The notes beneath the pieces were generated by a model that was not told where the DNA came from, ran no database searches, and worked only from the letters and a program-made list of their open reading frames with translations. DNA of 64,000 nt from Bacillota bacterium (GTDB lineage: Bacteria > Bacillota > Clostridia > Oscillospirales > Oscillospiraceae). Positions 16,559 through 25,875 of the stretch are shown here, piece after piece; positions within the stretch are counted from its first letter, which is position 1, and each line of letters begins with the position of its first letter. The stretch covers positions 112,503 to 176,502 of the forward strand of contig JAQYLT010000078.1 of NCBI GenBank assembly GCA_028719885.1. Reading direction: 5' to 3'. The position numbers and the translations under genes are program-made.

Positions 16559-17566
16559 ATGAATTTGGAACCCATTGTGGAACTGCGGAATCTGTCCAAA
16601 ACCTTTGGCTCCGGCGAGGGTCAGGTGGCAGCACTGCAGCATGTATCCGTGGCGGTGCAGCCCGGAGAGATTTTCGGCATCATCGGTCTGTCCGGTGCCG
16701 GAAAAAGCACCCTGGTGCGCTGCATCAATCTTCTGGAGCGGCCGGACGAGGGCCAGGTGCTCTTCCACGGCAAGGACCTGATGACCATGAAAAACAAGGA
16801 GCTTCGCATGGTGCGGCGGAAGATTTCCATGATCTTCCAGAGCTTTAACCTTTTGGACCAGCGGACCTCCCTGGACAACATCTGCTTCCCCCTGGAATTG
16901 GAGGGTGTCAGCCGGAGTGATGCCAAAAAGCGGGCCATGGAGCTGCTGGAAACCGTGGGCCTGCCGGACAAGGCGGGCGCCTACCCGGTGCAGCTTTCCG
17001 GCGGCCAGAAGCAGCGCATCGCCATCGCCAGAGCCCTGGCGACGAACCCGGAGGTGCTGCTGTGCGACGAGGCCACCTCCGCCCTGGACCCCCAGACCAC
17101 GGACTCCATCTTAAAGCTGCTCCAATCCATCAGCCGGGAGCGGAAGATCACCGTGATCATCATCACCCACCAGATGTCCGTCATTGAGCAGATCTGCAAC
17201 CGGGTGGCCATTCTGGATTCCGGTGTGGTGGCGGAGATCGGCGAGGTGGAAAAGGTGTTCTCCAATCCCCAGTCCGCTGCCGGGCGGCGGCTGGTGACCC
17301 CGGATGTGGCGCTGCCCCTGTCCACCTGGGAGGGGCCGGTGGCGCGAATCGCTTTCAACGGCAACATGTCCGAGGAGCCCATCATCGCCTCGGTGGCGGT
17401 GGATTTGGGCATCAAGCTCAGCATTCTGGGCGCCGGCACCCGGAATGTGGACGGCAAGGCCTTCGGCGCCATGCTGGTGAGCCTGCCGGAGGAAGAGGAG
17501 AAACGCAGGGCCGTGCTGGACTATCTCAACGGCCATGAGGGCGTAACTGCGGAGGTGATTCAATAA
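16559..17566 (+). CDS. metN: Methionine ABC importer ATPase MetN
   Basis: This 335-residue ATPase energises methionine uptake. The Walker A GLSGAGKST lies near residue 45, the signature LSGGQKQR near 147 and the Walker B LLCDEATSALD near 170. A C-terminal NIL (ACT-like, about 262-335) domain normally gives feedback inhibition by methionine. The ATG at 16559 is only 1 nt from AGGAGG. The in-frame TTG at 16565, 7 nt away, is a credible alternative start. First gene after the T-box; its stop overlaps the metI start by one base. Confidence 0.95.
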   Translation: MNLEPIVELRNLSKTFGSGEGQVAALQHVSVAVQPGEIFGIIGLSGAGKSTLVRCINLLERPDEGQVLFHGKDLMTMKNKELRMVRRKISMIFQSFNLLDQRTSLDNICFPLELEGVSRSDAKKRAMELLETVGLPDKAGAYPVQLSGGQKQRIAIARALATNPEVLLCDEATSALDPQTTDSILKLLQSISRERKITVIIITHQMSVIEQICNRVAILDSGVVAEIGEVEKVFSNPQSAAGRRLVTPDVALPLSTWEGPVARIAFNGNMSEEPIIASVAVDLGIKLSILGAGTRNVDGKAFGAMLVSLPEEEEKRRAVLDYLNGHEGVTAEVIQ

Positions 17567-18276
17567 TGTTTGATCTGTTTTCCGACCCGGTGAAGGTGGC
17601 CAAGCAGCTGGACATCATTGTCAACGAATTTGGTTTCGCCACCTGGGAGACGCTGTATTCCCTGGTTTTGGAGGTTGCCTTTGCCTACCTCATCGGTTTG
17701 CCCCTGGGTGTGCTGCTGGTCACCGGGGAAAAGGAGGGCATCAAGCCCTTGCCGAAACCCATTATGACGGTGCTGAATGTGGTCATCAACCTGCTGCGAA
17801 GCGTCCCGTTCTTGATTTTGATGATCATCACCCTGCCCCTGTCCAAGATCATCGTAGGCACCAAGGTGGGCACCATGGCGACGATTCCTCCCATGGTGAT
17901 CGCGGCCTTCCCCATGGTTGCCAGAATGGTGGAATCCTCCCTGCGGGAGGTGGATCACGGGGTTATCGAAGCGGCACAGTCCATGGGCGCCTCCGCCTGG
18001 CAGATTGCCACCAAGGTCATGCTGCCGGAGGCCCTGCCCAGCCTGATTTCCGGCTGCACCATTTCCGTGGGCACCATCCTGGGCTACGGCGCCATGGCCG
18101 GTATCATCGGCGGCGGCGGCCTGGGCAAAATCGCCATCAACTATGGCTACTACAATTTCAAATTCCTGGTGATGTGGGCCGCGGTCATCGGTCTGATCCT
18201 GCTGGTGCAGATTTTCCAGACCTTTGGCACCTGGCTGGGAATCAAGTGCGACAAGCGGCTGAGAAACCGGAGTTAA
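17566..18276 (+). CDS. metI: Methionine ABC importer permease MetI
   Basis: This 236-residue inner-membrane permease has about five helices and the EAA loop region AAQSMGASAWQIATKVMLPEA that docks to MetN. GCTISVGTILGYGAMAGIIGGGGLG is the usual MetI C-terminal pattern. The start codon overlaps the metN stop (TAATG), indicating translational coupling. Part of the T-box-controlled metNIQ operon. Confidence 0.95.
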   Translation: MFDLFSDPVKVAKQLDIIVNEFGFATWETLYSLVLEVAFAYLIGLPLGVLLVTGEKEGIKPLPKPIMTVLNVVINLLRSVPFLILMIITLPLSKIIVGTKVGTMATIPPMVIAAFPMVARMVESSLREVDHGVIEAAQSMGASAWQIATKVMLPEALPSLISGCTISVGTILGYGAMAGIIGGGGLGKIAINYGYYNFKFLVMWAAVIGLILLVQIFQTFGTWLGIKCDKRLRNRS

Positions 18277-18326
18277 TTTGTTATTCTTGATGCGAAAAGC
18301 ATCTAAATAAATAAGGAGTGTCAACT

Positions 18327-19136
18327 ATGAAAAAAGTATTAGCAGTCGTTCTGAGCCTGGTTCTTTGCCTGAGCCTGTGCCTGTGCGCCTTCGCCGAGAA
18401 GAATGACAAGGTCATCACCGTGGCCGCTTCTCCCACGCCCCATGCGGAAATCCTGGCAGTCGCCGCTGAGGTCCTGGAAAAGGAAGGCTGGAAGCTGGAA
18501 ATCACCGAGTACAACGACTACGTGGTTCCCAACAACGTGGTGGAGGACGAGGAAATTGATGCCAACTACTTCCAGCATCAGCCCTACCTGGACACCTTCA
18601 ACGAGGAGAACGGTACCCATCTGGTGAGCGTTGCCCAGATTCACTATGAGCCTTTCGGCATTTACGCCGGTACCAAGGACTCCATCGACGCTCTGAAGAA
18701 GGGCGACAAGATCGCCATCCCCAACGACGGCTCCAACCGGGCCCGGGCGCTGCTGCTGCTGGAGGCCCAGGGCATCATCAAGCTGGCGGAAGACGTGGGC
18801 ATGGATGCCACCGTACTGGACATCACTGAGAAGAGCGTGGATGTGGAGATCGTGGAAATGGAAGCCGCCCAGATCGCCGGTGTCCGTGACTCCGTGGCTC
18901 TGGCCGTTATCAACGGCAACTACGCGCTGCTTGCCGGTCTGAATGCCGGTACCGATGCCATCGCCGTGGAAGATGCCGAATCCATCGCCGCCCAGACCTA
19001 CGCCAACATTCTGGTGGTAAAGGAAGGCAACGAGGAAACCGAAAAGACTGAAGCCCTGAAGAACGCCCTGCTCAGCGATGAAGTCCGGGACTTCATCAAC
19101 GAGACCTATGAAGGCGCTGTGGTTCCCATTTTCTAA
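18327..19136 (+). CDS. metQ: Methionine-binding protein MetQ
   Basis: This 269-residue substrate-binding protein has a signal peptide (KKVLAVVLSLVLCLSLCLCAFA, about residues 2-23) and then the NlpA/MetQ fold with VAASPTPHAEIL, NYFQHQPYLD and YEPFGIYAG. A clear lipobox is not obvious: cysteines at the end of the signal are in LCLCAFA, so lipid anchoring is uncertain. A GTG 9 bp upstream is in frame but overlaps the AAGGAG site. Last gene of metNIQ; terminator at 19151. Confidence 0.95.
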   Translation: MKKVLAVVLSLVLCLSLCLCAFAEKNDKVITVAASPTPHAEILAVAAEVLEKEGWKLEITEYNDYVVPNNVVEDEEIDANYFQHQPYLDTFNEENGTHLVSVAQIHYEPFGIYAGTKDSIDALKKGDKIAIPNDGSNRARALLLLEAQGIIKLAEDVGMDATVLDITEKSVDVEIVEMEAAQIAGVRDSVALAVINGNYALLAGLNAGTDAIAVEDAESIAAQTYANILVVKEGNEETEKTEALKNALLSDEVRDFINETYEGAVVPIF

Positions 19137-19150
19137 GAGCATACATCACA

Positions 19151-19183
19151 AAAGCCATGGAGCCCAATCGGTTCCATGGCTTT
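19151..19183 (+). terminator. Terminator of metNIQ
   Basis: AAAGCCATGGA / TCCATGGCTTT hairpin followed by TTTTTC. Confidence 0.9.
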
Positions 19184-19217
19184 TTCATTCCTTGCTGTCC
19201 AGAATACGCAGAAAGTG

Positions 19218-19580
19218 AAATTGGAATTTGTCAGGATGTTTCGTAGGGAACGGATTTATCCGTTCCGCCCGGTAACGATTTTGCGTCGGTGCGTTGAAAG
19301 GAAAAATGTTGGAATTTTCGTAGGGAATGCATTTATGCATTCCGCCTGGGTAATGGTTTTGCGTCGGTGCGTTGAATGGGAAAATGTTGAAAAAAGGACC
19401 CTGTTACCATCCAACGGACCATGAATGTTAACCGACATTTCGGAACGGATTCATCCGTTCCCTACACAAACGCCGGAAAGTGTACCATTCAACGTACCGC
19501 CCAAAAATCGTTACCTATCGGAACGGATAAATCCGTTCCCTACGTAAATTCGGCAAGCGCTCCTATTGCTGCGTAACAGC
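19218..19580. repeat. REPIN-like element E5 (long form)
   Basis: Left end AAATTGGAATTTG. Four palindromes: forward at 19243-19266 and 19320-19343, reversed at 19442-19465 and 19520-19543, i.e. two per arm. The arms repeat GGTAAYGRTTTTGCGTCGGTGCGTTGAA twice. The right end is not sharply defined. Confidence 0.85.
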
Positions 19581-19690
19581 CGATAATTTGAACTGGAATT
19601 TATCAACGGTTGTCTGACCGCTCGTACGATGCAATCATTTCTTTAGCTATAAAAATTCCGATTTTTCCACCACTACAAACTGGAAGTTGC

Positions 19691-20353
19691 CTATCCAAAA
19701 TGGAATGGGATAACCATATCAAGTAAAAACGCAAGGGCGATACTAATGATCCCCATTAACACGGAATGCCTCAGCGTACCCCTTCTCAATACAAGAAATC
19801 CAATCAGAAAGACTGCCAATTCCAAAGCAGAGCGTGCTTCAAAATACCAGCATCCATATATGAATGTCATATTGAATAATACTGCTAAAATAAATATAGA
19901 CAGTATAAATGCTGGTTTACTTTTTCCTTTCGCATACCAGCAGACAAATGCCAGGAACGGAGAAACAACCGTAAATCCGAACCAGATCATCGCATAGCTT
20001 TTGGGGAAAAAGCCTGCAATATAGTTTGAGTATAAATAGTAACTTGCAACCATACCAACAAAGAATACAAAAACATTAACGCCTGCTCTTATGGCGGAAT
20101 TACTATAAACGGAAATACACATTGCAATCAGTACCCAAATTGCAAAACGCCCCAGAAAATTATGAACATCTAACGCTCCATCTATCGCCATAAGTACTCC
20201 CGGAAGTTCGCCTTGACGAAAATCCAAATATTTTGAAAACGTCCCCAAGGCGATTCCCAGGAACAATACAGCTATGGTGTTAATCATTTTTCTATCAACA
20301 GATATTGGATTTTCCGCGCTCCTTATATTATTCAAAAATTTGTTCACAGGCAT
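19691..20353 (-). CDS. Polytopic membrane protein of unknown function
   Basis: This 220-residue protein has about six hydrophobic helices and few charged residues; no catalytic motif is recognised. It faintly resembles the uncharacterised DUF6518-type membrane proteins, but this is a weak call. The frame is open further upstream, yet GGGAG before the ATG at 20353 and the end of low-quality sequence fix the start. Base composition is distinctly AT-rich compared with its GC-rich neighbours, which suggests recent acquisition. It stands alone beside element E5. Confidence 0.65.
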   Translation of the reverse strand: MPVNKFLNNIRSAENPISVDRKMINTIAVLFLGIALGTFSKYLDFRQGELPGVLMAIDGALDVHNFLGRFAIWVLIAMCISVYSNSAIRAGVNVFVFFVGMVASYYLYSNYIAGFFPKSYAMIWFGFTVVSPFLAFVCWYAKGKSKPAFILSIFILAVLFNMTFIYGCWYFEARSALELAVFLIGFLVLRRGTLRHSVLMGIISIALAFLLDMVIPFHFG

Positions 20354-20418
20354 CTCCCTAATTCCGATTTGTAGGTTTGTTCGGTGCCATATTATCACAT
20401 AACCTGATGAAATACAAG

Positions 20419-20452
20419 AACAGCCACAGCAGAGCAAACTACTGTGACTGTT
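20419..20452 (-). terminator. Possible terminator of the DUF2207 gene
   Basis: Minus-strand AACAGTCACAG / CTGTGGCTGTT hairpin then TCTTGTATTT, about 45 bp past the stop codon. The T-tract is interrupted. Confidence 0.45.
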
Positions 20453-20494
20453 GCTTTCTTATGAACGCCGCGCTTTTCCGAGCGTGTTTTTTGT

Positions 20495-22204
20495 TTATCG
20501 GAAGCGGATGGCCATCCACCGTTCCAGCTGGCCCCGGCGGTAGCGGTCGTCCATCAGGGCCACGGTTTGCAGCATCAGCCGCATCCATTCCTCAGCGGTG
20601 CGGCTGCCCTGGGCCTTGGTGAGCAGATAGGGGCAGGGCTCCAGCTTCCTCCGGCCAAAGGCGGCGGCAAAGGGCTTGCCCACCCCCAGGGCGATGGCAT
20701 AGGGCGCCATGCGGAAGAAATACTCCGGGTCGCTTTTGATCAGTCTGGCCGCCTCCGGACGGGGAATCCCTTTCAGGTAGCGGCGGATCGCCAGAATCTC
20801 TCCCGCCTCGCTGCGGTTCAGTTCGGTACGGATACCACCGTAGGCGGCGAAGAAGCCCATGAGCAGCTGCACCACCACGGACACCAGGGGCACCCACACC
20901 TGACCGGCGGCCAGGCCCAGAAGCACCCAGAACAGGCAGACCAGCAGAGCCGTCCAAGCTCTCGTCCTGTTTCTGGAGAGAATATGCATGGCGAACTCGT
21001 GAATTTCCCAGGCGGAAATCGCGCTGAGCAGGCCGAAAATCACGGAGAACAGAATTTGCAGCACCGCAATGGAGGTCATATTCATGGCCACGCACACGCC
21101 GCAGAACACCTGGCTGGCGCAGAGCAGAAGCCGGAAAATCTTTCGGCTTCCGGGACGGGACCGGCACATGGTCTTCTCCCCAGGAACCATGGCGGCGGTT
21201 TTGGCGCAGAGCTTGGCATAGCCCGAACTGCGGCAGTCCACCGTCCGGCGGTTATTGAACAGGGTCTGGAACACCCGCACCTCAAACAGGCTGCGCTCAT
21301 TGCCCATATCCATCTGCTTGTGGAGCAGCACCCGGCCGCCCTGGGACTGAATCAAAAGGTATCCCATCTGGGCCCAGGACAGCACCATCATGCTCAAATC
21401 GCCCCCGGTCATAGTGACCCGGCAGCCCAGCTCTCCGGCGGAGATTCCCTCCGGCGGGACGGTGCTCCGCTGCCGGTGGGGCGGCAGGGTCCGCAGGAAG
21501 ATCAGCCAATAAACCAGGGCCACACCGGCCAGCACCGCCATGGGCACGATCTCCGGATTGCCGGTACGCTGATAGGTGCTCACCGAGGGGAACATGTCCT
21601 TGGACACCTGCATGGTCATGGTCACGGACTCATGGTCATTGAGGGTGCTGACGCTGGTGCCGGTAATCATATTGCCGTTGATGGCCAGCTCCAAATTGGA
21701 CTCGAAGCCGTTCTGCTGATAGGTGCTGGTAAACTGGGGCTTGGTTTCCACATTGTCCGGCAGGGTGATGATAAAGCTCAGGCTCTCCACCGGGTAGTCG
21801 AAGCCGCAGAGCATGGGCAGGGTGAGCTGCAGCTGCCGGTCGCTGGTGACAGCCACGGCCTTGGGAATGATAAAGTCGAAGCGCACCGGGAATTCACCGG
21901 TGAGTCCTCCGGTCACCCGTCCGACGGCCACCAGGGTTTTTTCCCCCACCCGGGAGGAAGCCACGGAGCTGCCGTTCATGGTGATGTCGCTGGCGCTGTA
22001 GGGCAGGGGAAAGGTGAGCCCATTGTCCGACGCTTCCAGGCGCAGATTCACGGTCATGCTCACCAGGCAGTCGCCGTCGGTGTTGACGGTGCAGTACATG
22101 TCGATTTTGGAGGCCGCGCTCTCCGCCGACGCGTGGAGCGTAAAAAACGCCGAAAGCACCAGCGCAACAGCCAGCAAGGCCCCGCAAAAACGCTTCACGC
22201 CCAT
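20495..22204 (-). CDS. DUF2207-type membrane protein
   Basis: This 569-residue protein has a signal peptide (about 1-27) and an extracellular beta-rich DUF2207 domain (about 28-220). A membrane helix comes near 222-240, then a cytoplasmic region, a pair of helices near 365-405 and another pair near 425-470. The cytoplasmic tail has the FGRRKLEPCPYL block. The family is widespread and uncharacterised. Monocistronic, divergent from the DUF3810 gene at 22440. Confidence 0.8.
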   Translation of the reverse strand: MGVKRFCGALLAVALVLSAFFTLHASAESAASKIDMYCTVNTDGDCLVSMTVNLRLEASDNGLTFPLPYSASDITMNGSSVASSRVGEKTLVAVGRVTGGLTGEFPVRFDFIIPKAVAVTSDRQLQLTLPMLCGFDYPVESLSFIITLPDNVETKPQFTSTYQQNGFESNLELAINGNMITGTSVSTLNDHESVTMTMQVSKDMFPSVSTYQRTGNPEIVPMAVLAGVALVYWLIFLRTLPPHRQRSTVPPEGISAGELGCRVTMTGGDLSMMVLSWAQMGYLLIQSQGGRVLLHKQMDMGNERSLFEVRVFQTLFNNRRTVDCRSSGYAKLCAKTAAMVPGEKTMCRSRPGSRKIFRLLLCASQVFCGVCVAMNMTSIAVLQILFSVIFGLLSAISAWEIHEFAMHILSRNRTRAWTALLVCLFWVLLGLAAGQVWVPLVSVVVQLLMGFFAAYGGIRTELNRSEAGEILAIRRYLKGIPRPEAARLIKSDPEYFFRMAPYAIALGVGKPFAAAFGRRKLEPCPYLLTKAQGSRTAEEWMRLMLQTVALMDDRYRRGQLERWMAIRFR

Positions 22205-22439
22205 TCCTCCCTCTTTTTTGGCATAGATTTCATTGCATCATTCTAGCATACTATCCCAAAAAAAGCAAGGAAAATAACCGTTTCCCTCCCTTGGGGCGAT
22301 ATCGCAATGGAAATTTAAAAAAATAATTGCAGACAATCCTCAAGAAATGTGATATACTATATCATGCGGGTAAAACTGCTGATTCGTCCGTAGCTGGGGC
22401 TTCATCCCAGACCATCATATACAAAGAGGAGGATTCCCC

Positions 22440-23642
22440 TTGAAAAATTTACGCGGGTATCTGGTTGCCGCCATTTTCGCCGGCATCACCTATGTGCTCT
22501 CCCTCTATGGAGAGCAGTTTTCCGCCCTGATCGATATGGTTTATCCCTATGTCATCCGCACCCTGGAGGCCACCCTGGCCACCTGGAGCAGCCAGGTGGA
22601 TTTTCTGCTGTGGCAGTTTTTAGCCGTGGCCCTGGCAGTGGTGCTCATTGCCTGGCTGGTGGTGGTGATCATCACAAAGCGGAATGTGTTCCATTGGTTT
22701 GGCTGGGTGCTGGCCGTGGTCAGCTTTGTGTTTATGCTCCATACCTTTGTCTATGGCATGAATTACTATGCCGGCGACCTGGCTGACGACATGCGTATGG
22801 ATGTTTCCGGCTGCACCCTGGACGAAATTGTGGAGGCCACCGAGTACTACCAGAACCAGGCCAACGCCCTGGCCACCCAGATGAACCGGGATTCCTACGG
22901 CCGCCTTTCTTTCGAGGATTTCGACACCCTGGCCGCCCGGGCGGGAAAGGGCTTTGAATACCTGACCTATCAGCGGTTTTTCCCGGTGTTTGCCGGGTCC
23001 ACCCTGCCGGTGAAAAAGCTGGGCTGGGCGGATTTGTACAGCTCCATGGGCATCACCGGCTTCACCTTTCCTCTCACCGGCGAGGCTGCCGTCAATCCCC
23101 AGATTCCCGCCTCGGCGCTGCCCTTTACCATGTGTCACGAAATGGCCCACCGGATGTGCATCGCCTCGGAGCGGGATGCCAATTTCGCCGCTTTCCTGGC
23201 CTGCTCCTTTAATAATAACCGGCAGTATCAGTACTCCGCTTACTTCATGGCCTACCGCTTCTGCTACAACGCCCTTTACAGCGTGGGGCAGTCCACCTCC
23301 ATTGATCCCAAGCTGGTGATGGAGGCCGCCACCGAGGCCAACCGAATCGCCGGAAACGTGAACGACTACCTCCGCCGGGATATGGAGGACTACGACCAGT
23401 TCTTCCGTAACCGGAGAAATGCCCTGGCCACCAATGTGGCCGACACCGTGAACGACGTCTACCTGAAGGCCAGCGGCGAAAGCGCCGGTACCGCCTCCTA
23501 CGGTCAGGTGTGCGACCTGCTGGTGAACTGGCACATTCAGGAGGTGGTGCTCCCCGCCATCGCCGTGGAGGAGAGCCGGTTCGACCCCTACGACGAGACC
23601 CAGGTGGATCTTTCCGGCATTGTCAACGCCAGAGGATACTGA
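22440..23642 (+). CDS. DUF3810 membrane metallopeptidase-like protein
   Basis: This 400-residue protein has three N-terminal helices (about 5-25, 55-80, 88-110) and an outer domain. That domain holds MCHEMAHRMCIASERDANF near residue 235, an HExxH zinc-peptidase-like motif with a downstream Glu. The DUF3810 family is uncharacterised; proteolysis is inferred from the motif. The start is TTG (22440), 6 nt after AGAGGAGG. The stop is one base before rsmG, so the two are coupled. Confidence 0.82.
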   Translation: MKNLRGYLVAAIFAGITYVLSLYGEQFSALIDMVYPYVIRTLEATLATWSSQVDFLLWQFLAVALAVVLIAWLVVVIITKRNVFHWFGWVLAVVSFVFMLHTFVYGMNYYAGDLADDMRMDVSGCTLDEIVEATEYYQNQANALATQMNRDSYGRLSFEDFDTLAARAGKGFEYLTYQRFFPVFAGSTLPVKKLGWADLYSSMGITGFTFPLTGEAAVNPQIPASALPFTMCHEMAHRMCIASERDANFAAFLACSFNNNRQYQYSAYFMAYRFCYNALYSVGQSTSIDPKLVMEAATEANRIAGNVNDYLRRDMEDYDQFFRNRRNALATNVADTVNDVYLKASGESAGTASYGQVCDLLVNWHIQEVVLPAIAVEESRFDPYDETQVDLSGIVNARGY

Positions 23643-23643
23643 T

Positions 23644-24345
23644 ATGGACTTGATGGAACAAACCCTGCGGGCCGGTCTGCCGGAGCTGGGCCTGAGACTC
23701 AGTGAGCAGCAGATCGGAACCCTGTGCGATTTCGGCCGGGCGGTGGTGAAGCAGAACGAGGTGATGAACCTCACCGCCATCACCGAGCCCGCCCAGGTGG
23801 CCAGGCTTCATCTGCTGGACAGTCTCACCGTCCTCACTGCGGCGGACCTGGATGGAAAAAAGCTCATTGATGTGGGCTGCGGCGCAGGCTTCCCCGGAGT
23901 GCCCCTGGCCATCGGCTGCCCCACAGCGGAAATCACCCTGCTGGACAGCCTGGGCAAGCGGGTACACTGGCTGGAGGAAATCCTCCCCACCCTGGGCATT
24001 TCGGCGGAGTGCGTCACCGCCCGGGCAGAGGAAGCGGTGGCCCAGCGGCGGGAAAGCTACGATTTCGCCACCAGCCGGGCGGTTGCACGGCTGAACATCC
24101 TGTTGGAGCTCACCGCTCCCTATGTGAGGGTGGGCGGCATGGTCATCGCCATGAAAGGGGCGGCGGCAGAGGAAGAGCTGAATGAGTGCGGCAGCGCCAT
24201 GAAAAAGCTGGGGCTGAAATTGGAGCAGGTGCGGCAATTCCCCATGGGGGATACCTGCCACAGCCTGATTCTTCTCAGAAAAATCGCCCCCACACCGAAG
24301 CAGTATCCCCGGCGTTACGCCAAGATCAAGCAGGCCCCGCTGTGA
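23644..24345 (+). CDS. rsmG: 16S rRNA m7G527 methyltransferase RsmG
   Basis: This roughly 233-residue SAM enzyme methylates G527 of 16S rRNA. Motif I is LIDVGCGAGFPGVPLAI near residue 75. TLLDSLGKRVHWLEE, the catalytic-region SRAVARLN and the closing KQYPRRYAKIKQAPL are all typical. The start at 23644 is preferred over an upstream in-frame ATG inside DUF3810, because family members begin just before the helix EQTLRAGL. In many bacteria rsmG adjoins parA-parB; here it is about 27 kb away. Confidence 0.94.
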   Translation: MDLMEQTLRAGLPELGLRLSEQQIGTLCDFGRAVVKQNEVMNLTAITEPAQVARLHLLDSLTVLTAADLDGKKLIDVGCGAGFPGVPLAIGCPTAEITLLDSLGKRVHWLEEILPTLGISAECVTARAEEAVAQRRESYDFATSRAVARLNILLELTAPYVRVGGMVIAMKGAAAEEELNECGSAMKKLGLKLEQVRQFPMGDTCHSLILLRKIAPTPKQYPRRYAKIKQAPL

Positions 24346-24349
24346 GCGC

Positions 24350-24377
24350 TTGACATTTCCGCGATTCCTGCTATCCT
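24350..24377 (+). promoter_or_regulatory. Promoter of a short transcript
   Basis: TTGACA (24350-24355), 16 bp, TATCCT (24372-24377), only 5 bp after the rsmG stop. No gene follows before a strong terminator at 24433-24479. Confidence 0.55.
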
Positions 24378-24384
24378 GAACATA

Positions 24385-24479
24385 GGAAAGGGCGTTGCCG
24401 ATAGACGGTTCGCTCCCCCTGTTTACTTACAAGAAGTAACCGCTAAGTTGGGGAACTTTGGGGCGGTTACTTCTTTTTT
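24385..24479 (+). ncRNA. Candidate small RNA of about 95 nt
   Basis: This is bounded by a good promoter and a terminator (GAAGTAACCGC / GCGGTTACTTC, then TTTTTT). Terminators of this GTAACCGC type often follow holin-like toxin genes, and TTACAAGAAGTAA just before it looks like the end of such a frame. It may therefore be the relic of another type I toxin cassette. Confidence 0.4.
24433..24479 (+). terminator. Terminator of the small transcript
   Basis: An 11-bp perfect stem (24433-24443 with 24463-24473) followed by six T. Confidence 0.85.
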
Positions 24480-24530
24480 GTCAGCAGAATGATTTCGATC
24501 ATCAAACGGATGAGACTGACGATAAAAGTA

Positions 24531-24563
24531 CCCTGCCCATCGGGTTTGTTCCGATGGGCAGGG
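24531..24563. terminator. Bidirectional terminator at the folT 3' end
   Basis: CCCTGCCCATCGG / CCGATGGGCAGGG, with T-rich tails on both strands, just after the folT stop. Confidence 0.88.
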
Positions 24564-24576
24564 CTTCTTTTCTGTC

Positions 24577-25662
24577 TTATTCCACTTCGCAGGTTACGAT
24601 TTCGCCGGTTTTCTCGTTCTTAACAATCTCAGCGCTGGCAACCTTGACCAGGGACTGATACTTGTCCTTGCTGGGGCCACTCTTGGAGTAAGCCCACAGG
24701 GTATCCATGGAGTAATTCTCATTGTCCGCCTGTCCAGCTGCAAAAGCTTCTTCGTCCACAACATAAACAGAAACGCTGTATTTTGTCTCGGAGGCGAACA
24801 GTCCACGGTACGCGCTATCCACAATGCAGACAATCTGTTCCTCATCCCACTGGTCGGTGTTGGCAAGGACCGCTTCTGCCATGGCGTGGTTGGCGCTCAC
24901 ACGCTCTTCGGAGGTGTAGTCGGCGGAGCGGGAGGTGGTATTGTAGCGGTAGTACATATAACCTACGGCACTGGACACACCAATCGCAAACAAAACCACC
25001 AGAGTGACAATCTGCTTGGAGGTAAACTTCATCTCTTTGTCAGAGGAATAGGTCAACCCTGCTCTCCGGGTAATGGGCATAACAAACCGCAGGAACAGGG
25101 TCAGAACCACAGACTCAATGGGGAACATGCACAGATTCTTAAAGATTCGAGCAATGGTCATCATACCCAAAATCTGATCTTTTGCCTTGGCCGGGTTTCC
25201 GATGTAGACATACCACCAGGCAAAAATCAGCTGCTGGAGTACCACGTTCACCAGGAAGCAGATGAAGAACCGACTAAGCATCACTCGGGTGGGGGTGGCT
25301 TTTGCCCGGTACAGGCAGAGGGCATAAATCATGGTGCTGGCGATTTCCGTCAGAACAAAGGGAAAGAAATAATCGCCAGTGGGGTAAATCAGAAAGCCGA
25401 TGGTGTCGGAGATAATGGCGGCAGGAATGGCCACCACAGGTCCATAGACCATGGCGCCCAGAGCAGTGGCCAGCATGGCGGTCTGGATGCTCAGCTGGGG
25501 TCCAAGAGGAATAGCCAGAGGCTTCAGGGCAATTCGAAGAGCCGTCAGCAGCGCCGCGATCACCAGCATTCTGGTGTCCTTCAGCTCAGAAGCGGCATCC
25601 CGCCAATAGGCTTTGGAGAACGGATGGGGGTACAGGGTGGTTGATTTCTCTTTTGTGGACAT
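24577..25662 (-). CDS. folT: Folate-type ECF transporter S component with C-terminal extension
   Basis: This is a 361-residue protein. Residues about 30-215 form the membrane S component with LVIAALLTALRIALKPLAIP, QLSIQTAMLATALGAMVYGP and SDTIGFLIYPTGDYFFPF, matching folate-specific ECF S components. It binds the vitamin and docks to the shared EcfA/A'/T module, not encoded here. After a further helix (about 230-250) there is a soluble extension of about 110 residues not typical of FolT. The start at 25662 follows AGGAG. A tetrahydrofolate riboswitch upstream supports the substrate. Confidence 0.85.
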   Translation of the reverse strand: MSTKEKSTTLYPHPFSKAYWRDAASELKDTRMLVIAALLTALRIALKPLAIPLGPQLSIQTAMLATALGAMVYGPVVAIPAAIISDTIGFLIYPTGDYFFPFVLTEIASTMIYALCLYRAKATPTRVMLSRFFICFLVNVVLQQLIFAWWYVYIGNPAKAKDQILGMMTIARIFKNLCMFPIESVVLTLFLRFVMPITRRAGLTYSSDKEMKFTSKQIVTLVVLFAIGVSSAVGYMYYRYNTTSRSADYTSEERVSANHAMAEAVLANTDQWDEEQIVCIVDSAYRGLFASETKYSVSVYVVDEEAFAAGQADNENYSMDTLWAYSKSGPSKDKYQSLVKVASAEIVKNEKTGEIVTCEVE

Positions 25663-25739
25663 AAAAATTCCTCCTTTTGATGTAGGAGCGTTCGGAAAAG
25701 GGTAGATCATCTGCCCCGATGGGTCACGGAATAAAAAAT

Positions 25740-25766
25740 CCCCCAGCGGGCGCAGTACCCCTGGGG
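25740..25766 (-). terminator. Riboswitch expression-platform terminator
   Basis: Minus-strand CCCCAG...CTGGGGG hairpin followed by ATTTTTTATT, between the aptamer and folT. Confidence 0.85.
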
Positions 25767-25875
25767 AGAAACCATATTCACTTGACCCGTGGGGAAAGGG
25801 ACAGCCTCAAAGCCATCCTCCGTTCGCCCAACCGAGTATCGTTGCTACATAAAGGAGGGAACTCCTTATATGGCG

